A stretch of DNA of 64,000 nt from Caenorhabditis remanei (taxonomy: Eukaryota > Nematoda > Chromadorea > Rhabditida > Rhabditidae). Positions 58,908 through 64,000 of this stretch are shown here, in pieces (the stretch's first letter is position 1; each line of letters starts with the position of its first letter). The stretch covers positions 10,044,001 through 10,108,000 of the forward strand of contig NC_071329.1 in NCBI RefSeq assembly GCF_010183535.1. Reading direction: 5' to 3'. A program made the position numbers and the translations under genes. A model generated the notes under the pieces. That model was not told the origin of the DNA, searched no databases, and worked only from the letters and a program-made list of their open reading frames with translations.

Positions 58908-61300
58908 ATGCAAAGAGAAAAGAACAACCAGAAACATCAAAGCAGAAAATTTCAGTTTGAAAAGGGAGTTCAAGACAATGAAAAAAACTTTCCAACCAGA
59001 AAATATCCTGTTAAGAAGGGAACAAAGCCTGGTAAATCTGGCTAGAGTAATTCATTCAAATGTTCTCAAAATTTTCATCAGGTTCTGAAAGTAGATCTAA
59101 ACCACTCTTTTGGTTAATAGTTTCAACGCGAAATCCGGGAAAATGGAATCTAAAAAAGCTTTAAATGTTGTATTATCTACTTTTCATTGAAGCTCAATTG
59201 CTATCCGATTGCTGTCAAACTGGGAAAACCGTTGCTGAATTTGGAAACCTTTGAAAAAAAAACTGAACGAAAACGTTTCAGAGCTTAAGAATTGTCTTCT
59301 TTTCCTTTGAGTTATTATCATATGTATCTGGATCCTCTTTTTAACTCAAACGTGATCAAATCACACCAACACGCTTAGCTTTAATTGGCCTTATTCGGAC
59401 GGATTCCTTTTCATTTTGTCTTCTAATCACATCACACTATACACATCTGTTAGTGTATGAAGCCACCTGAAAAATTAATACAAAGGCATTACAGTCGAAG
59501 ATAAAGTCATTCATGTCATCAGTGATAAAGTGTGGGTTACCTTGGAAAAAGTGCGGAAATCACCACAAAAATGAGAGAAAGCGAAGAAGCTTTCGTTTGG
59601 AGGATTGGCAAATTAGATATTGTTAAACCAAGAGACCCAGAGAACCCAACCGCCCATCTACGTCGTCAGGCAGGTTCTTTTAATTTTTTGTGACTGTAAG
59701 GTGGATGACATAGAAACATCTTTCTGTTCTTATGATTGACTAACATTTTTTCATCGAAGTCCTTAGTTACCTTCCGATTGTAACCTTCACTTTTTAATCC
59801 AGAATTTGAAAAAAATCCATTTCAAAAGCGATGATGATCTAGATAAGAAACGGCGAGAAACAAAAAGGTGTGTAAATCTTGAATGAGATTTCTAGGTGTG
59901 TCTAGAAAATGTTAGATTTCTTAGTTCAGATAACTATTGAATTCTATTGTCCTTTTTTGCTGGCGTTCAGTTTTTCAAGAAATGTTCGTTCTAAACTAAA
60001 TACGTTGTTTCGACCAGATTGGATTCTGAATTTTTCAAACTGATATTATCATAAAACGGTCAAATTTAGACAGTCGATAACTACAATGGTATGGTTTCTC
60101 TTAAAATTTTTGAACTATACATACTTATTTTTCTATACTTTTCTTCAACCTGAAATTGACCCACAATGACATTTGAAAAATACCTGAGGATCTGTATTCA
60201 AGATATTCTGATCTTTGATTCATTAATCTCAAATTCGACGTGTTTTAAAACAGATTTGTTCAAAATATAATATTTTTCATTTAGTGATGATCGGATCTTT
60301 TTGCCGTAATTTCATTTGAGATTATCTATATTTTCAGAATAAATTCTACTTCAGTGAGTTGTCCACTTCTCTTCTTACTAATACCCAATTCTCAGGCGCC
60401 AATTCTGATATCGGGCCAACATAACTTTCGAAACAATAGTTATCTTATCCAACGTTCATATCTTCTGAAATCTTCCTGAACAGTTTCTCATGATCAAATG
60501 AATGATTCTCATTTTCCCTCCACTATCAGTTTAATAATTTATTATCAATTCACCGAAAAAATGTTACGTAACACTCACTCACTTTGATATTTCCGATATC
60601 TGATGATTACGCCATCTTCAGCTTCTTCTTCTTCTCTTCTTCTTCGTCTCTTCAGTTTCTCTAAATCTCCTTAACTGACTTATTTGCGGAGAGAAAAAGA
60701 ACAAAATGGGAGAAGAATAACGGTGTAGAAATAAGAAGTGGAATCTCGTTTTGGCATGGAAAAATCGGGCGAAAAATTGAATAGCGAAGCAAAAGAAAAA
60801 TGTTTGTGTCCTCTGGAAGAGGGCTTCTTTCGATAGGCATTTTATGAGTGACAGCGATTTTCGAAAGATTCGATCCGTTATCAATCTCGTGTTTTTCGGC
60901 GGAGAACACTGGTCTACTGATTTCTCGTATGGATCAATTGAACGTTGTAACTTCTTTTCGAATTTTAGATAAGATTTGAGCTAACTGAAAATCAGACTTC
61001 TTTTGTTAAATCCAAAGCTTATTAACTGACAAAATATGTTGTGAATAGAATTCGTCACTCATCCAAGATTTCTGATGCGCCTAATTTTTTCCTCACTTCT
61101 CTGCACCCTGTATGCTTTGTTTGTATTTAATCTTGACTTCTCAGTTTCTCTAACCAACTTTTCAATAAAAATTTCGTAGATTTCGCTGCAGTCTCAATTT
61201 TTTGTCTGAATTAATTCAATTCCTCAAGTGAATCTCTTTTTCATAGGTTCCCTCCGATGGTGACACCAGCAAATTCGAATTCATGCTGCCTTACAATTAG
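58908..61300 (+). CDS. Small basic protein of about 100 aa, multi-exon, tentative
   Basis: Proposed exons are 58908-59034 (ATG four bases after a TTTCAG acceptor), a weakly bounded exon ending at about 59673, 59803-59867, a 16-nt microexon 60338-60353, and 61247-61300 with the stop. Joined phases give MQREKNNQKHQSRKFQFEKG, ending with KKIHFKSDDDLDKKRRETKR, INSTS and VPSDGDTSKFEFMLPYN. Skipping the microexon opens a second frame (FPPMVTPANSNSCCLTIRIQ) that runs to a donor at 61308, so an alternative transcript continuing rightward, even into the sulfotransferase-like gene, is possible. The 59803-59867 exon has strong splice sites; the second exon's acceptor (CCAAG) is poor. No family recognised; the protein is very basic and hydrophilic. 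Confidence 0.4.
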
Positions 61301-61308
61301 GATTCAGG

Positions 61309-62305
61309 TAAACATTTTCACTTTTCCGAATTCTTTGACTAGTTCTTTCTTTATAACCATTCTTTCTCGTTCCTTCCTGTATCCACATATTTAGAATTCA
61401 AGCTGAGATTTTTTGAGTCATTCCTTGATGGCATCATCATGCCAACATTGTATAAGGCACGGTCTACTGGCCACAGATGTTTCGTTGCTTCTTCCTTTTC
61501 TTGCTGAAACATTGTTTATACCGAAGAGATTTAGACATACAAGTGAAGATGAAAAAACTTGAAAGACCCAGATCTTGGGCATTTACGCAATACATGCACT
61601 ACAATATTGTCTGTTTATTGTCTGGGAACATTTTGGAAATTGATTCACAATAAATCTTCAATTCAATTGAATTACTTTTGTACAAAACTGCTTCCTCGAA
61701 TGTTTGAAACTTTCTTTTCGAATCTCAACCTCCTATCTCATCACAAACATAACATAGATCATCTATACAAGCATCAATTGATAAATCGTCTTCCCACCTG
61801 ATCATTTGCTGATTAGGAATAGAGAAAACTTGAAAAAATAGTCAAGATTTACGTGGATATTGAGATGATTATTAGCCTACAACTACCTCTGGTTACTGTA
61901 AAGAATATCCTTCTTTCTGTCTTCTCCTTCTTTTCAATCTCTCTGAACTTGTTCTCTTGCGTCACGAAAACTTCTCACACTTCCGTTCGTTTTATCGCTT
62001 CGGAAATCTGAGATTTCACTTCCATGTCATTGTTTTTTCGGTGATCTTTGCCTTAGAATTTTTTTCAGTTTGAACTAGAAAATGTCACCTTTTTTATACT
62101 GTAACTTTACGACAATCGTTTAATAAGATGGGCGTCTTTTAAATTTCTCCTGACAAGAACAACTCATTCTTTACTAATTCTTGTCATGTGAAACTGGTAG
62201 TTTCCGTTATTTACTCTGAAGTTGAAAGTTTGAAAAAGTCAGCTAAATCAGCCAAAATTGCATGGATGTTCTTTGCCATCATCTCAATTTTCTTAATTCC
62301 AGGAA
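61309..62305. other. Intergenic, upstream of the sulfotransferase-like gene
   Basis: AT-rich with no firm coding exon. An acceptor TTAATTCCAG at 62293-62302 precedes the sulfotransferase-like ATG by three bases, marking a trans-splice or intron end. A TTTTTTTCAG acceptor near 62069 is followed by a short open stretch (FELENVTFFIL) of uncertain meaning. Confidence 0.4.
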
Positions 62306-64000
62306 ATGGTAAAAAGAAATAAAAATGAGAACGAAAAGCCTCCTCTTCCCACAACACCACCTCCTCCGCCCGTTGGTGAACTTCCAGTTCAATACAAGAG
62401 AATGTCAGCATCACGAAATGATCCACCTGCTCCACCATCAAATAGATTGTATGGGTTCATACCTGTGCTCATTTGTCTCAGTTTATTATGGTTTGCATGG
62501 TCCCAGTGGCATAATCCACCTCAAGTCCAACAACAACCTGTTAGAGTTGAAGATCATCGTGAGTTTCTTTGTTTTGGAAATGAATGAATTTGGTCGAAAA
62601 TGAGTTTGGAAAGCTTTTGCAACTATCAGAAATACGGTCCCTTTTACTAGATCTTTTCGATTTTTGATGATTGAACGCTAGACGAAATTGGCTTCAATTT
62701 CTCTTACTTTCCCTGTCGTTTCCGCTATTCACTTTGCAAATTTTCTGATCACAAAAACATAAATTTCTTCTTTTTCTCTTTTATATTTAACTAATTTCCA
62801 GATAAAAAGAGAGTATGGTGGATGCCAGATTTGTTGAAGACACTTCCGCCGTTTGCGGAAGGATACAGATTAGAACATGTAAGAATTATCAGTGAATCGA
62901 AAACAAAAACCATACTACGTTCATTTCAGTATGTGCCAAAATACAAAATATCAGGATGTGCGATAAATGGGAACTTTCCTGAAATCAGTGCAGCTATCTT
63001 CTGTTTTCTTCATAATTCAACATTGTTCACAGCTGCAAATAAAACCATTTCGGAGGATTTAGGAGAGAATGGGTTAGTCTTGTACGGTTTTTGGGCTAAA
63101 CAAAATTCTCAGTTTTTTCAGACTCTGCTCGAAAATAAAGTCATTTACGATGACTGATTGGAAACTCTGGAAGAAGCATATCACGGATAAGAAACTTCGA
63201 CGAGTTGCGTTTGTTCAGAATCCATTGGAACGATTTGCACGAACATTCAGGAAAATTTGTGAAATGTTTGCCGTTAGTGTAGTTTATCTTCTTGAAAATT
63301 GTATTTTCAGAGAAAGGAAATGCTTGAATTGTCAGGAAAACGTTGGTTGTTTCATGAGAAAATTAATAAAAGAACATGAAAAAGTAGCAGAAGGATTGGC
63401 TGGTCACGTACGGTCCTATATCACGAACTATTTCAGCCCACAGAGCTGGTGAGTATTAAAAAGTTGATTTTTAAAATACTGTTCGCAAGCGATTGCCACC
63501 TTCCAATTGAACACGCTGCGTCTCTATCACCTATACAGTGTCTTCGCATGAAACCCACTAAAAACATAGCGGCCGGCGGAACCCGGGAAATGTCCGCTGC
63601 TTGTTTTGACTGGGTCGACCGCAAGTCTTGTCAACTCACGTCTGGTGAGGAGAGAAAAAGGACAGGTTTCGCTAAAATAATAGCCGAACGATAATATGTC
63701 GAGACACCTTGGCTGTCTGAGGACGTCTTCTGAAAATAATTTCACATTTTGGATTTACTGCGATGGTTTTGCAGGAATTGTCATTTCAATCGTCAGTTAC
63801 GAGTTGTTGAAACACTGAAAATTGGTGGAAACCAAACTGAACTTGCGAGGTTTTCAGACGAACTGAGTAAAATACTAGGAGAGCAAGGCGTTCCTAAAGA
63901 GGCACTAAATACAATCAAAGAGGAAGTGATGAGTAAGAATCAATTTCTTGGGAAGTATTCATGCTCGTAATTTCAGAAATTCCCTTGACACTGAGTGCTG
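62306..64000 (+). CDS. Carbohydrate sulfotransferase-like type II membrane protein, 3' end beyond window
   Basis: Exons 62306-62558, 62802-63072, 63122-63448, 63775-63932 and 63977 onward keep phase; the C-terminus lies outside. The cytosolic start is proline-rich (PTTPPPPPVGELP), then one signal-anchor helix (LYGFIPVLICLSLLWFAW), as in Golgi glycosyl-modifying enzymes. The lumenal part resembles the nematode HNK-1/chondroitin sulfotransferase group: KISGCAINGNFPEISAAIFC takes the place of the PAPS 5'-phosphosulfate loop, RRVAFVQNPLERFARTF the 3'-phosphate (RDP) motif, and CLNCQENVGCF and WNCHFNRQL are family landmarks. The usual lysine of the first loop (K-x-x-S/T) reads NGNFPE, and RDP reads QNP, so catalysis may be lost. 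Between CEMFA and RERKC, bases 63273-63310 look like an intron but are 38 nt and kept in frame here. Confidence 0.72.
63449..63774. other. Intron with GC-rich inserted-looking sequence
   Basis: This 326-nt intron is several times longer than others in the gene. Its centre (about 63510-63680) is GC-rich, unlike typical intron sequence here, and includes GCGGCCGGCGGAACCCGGG. I see no clear terminal inverted repeats. It may be a transposon fragment or an intronic noncoding RNA. Confidence 0.4.

Noticed and set aside
60618..60909. Minus-strand 82-88 codon ORFs
   Set aside because: Two overlapping frames, Phe-rich then Lys/Arg-rich, no splice or start context.
1..64000. CRISPR array, prophage, bacterial operon or plasmid origin
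   Set aside because: The sequence is plainly nematode nuclear DNA with spliceosomal introns; no regularly spaced repeats or bacterial genes are present.

Overview
This is a nematode nuclear genome segment, almost certainly from the genus Caenorhabditis. Genes are compact, most introns are 41-51 nt and end in TTTTCAG-like acceptors, and many start codons sit a few bases after such an acceptor, the mark of spliced-leader trans-splicing. The gene content (NAGLU, cpg-like, GUR-like, xrn-1, lem-2, rpb-11, daf-5) matches what I recall from the right part of C. elegans chromosome II; this synteny is from memory and was not searched. All exon models below were built by hand by matching donor and acceptor sites to reading phase. 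Layout: 1-3594 (-) one long receptor L-domain-like membrane protein running off the left edge; 4208-4902 (-) ribonuclease H whose last residues and stop lie inside a foldback transposon; 5617-5990 a hAT-like MITE; 9433-12011 (+) lysosomal alpha-N-acetylglucosaminidase; 16503-16960 (+) a small chondroitin-proteoglycan-like protein; 17190-18695 (-) a gustatory-receptor-like 7TM protein; 19396-20603 (-) two paralogous single-pass microproteins; 23674-24434 (-) a coiled-coil RING protein; 25057-27053 (+) an unusual acidic cuticle collagen, convergent with 27357-32942 (-) xrn-1.

Right half: 34027-35729 (-) lem-2; 36127-36668 (-) a saposin-like secreted protein; 36747-37907 (-) an Iwr1/SLC7A6OS-like RNA polymerase II import factor; 38051-38516 (-) rpb-11. 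The last three are packed tail to head like an operon. Upstream of rpb-11 are two foldback elements with target-site duplications (38720-39040 and a GGGCC-rich one at 40742-41208). About 13 kb without a gene I can support precedes 54607-58148 (+) daf-5, the SKI/SNO-family factor of the dauer TGF-beta pathway. A small basic protein with a possible 16-nt microexon (58908-61300, +) and a carbohydrate-sulfotransferase-like gene (62306-end, +) finish the window.

Functional themes: Pol II assembly and import (rpb-11 plus Iwr1-like), nuclear envelope (lem-2), cytoplasmic mRNA decay (xrn-1), dauer signalling (daf-5) and glycosaminoglycan metabolism (NAGLU, cpg-like, sulfotransferase-like). There is no evidence of a bacterial or viral system. 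The most unusual structures are the transposon-built RNase H C-terminus, the GGGCC foldback element, and several tiny or microexon genes.
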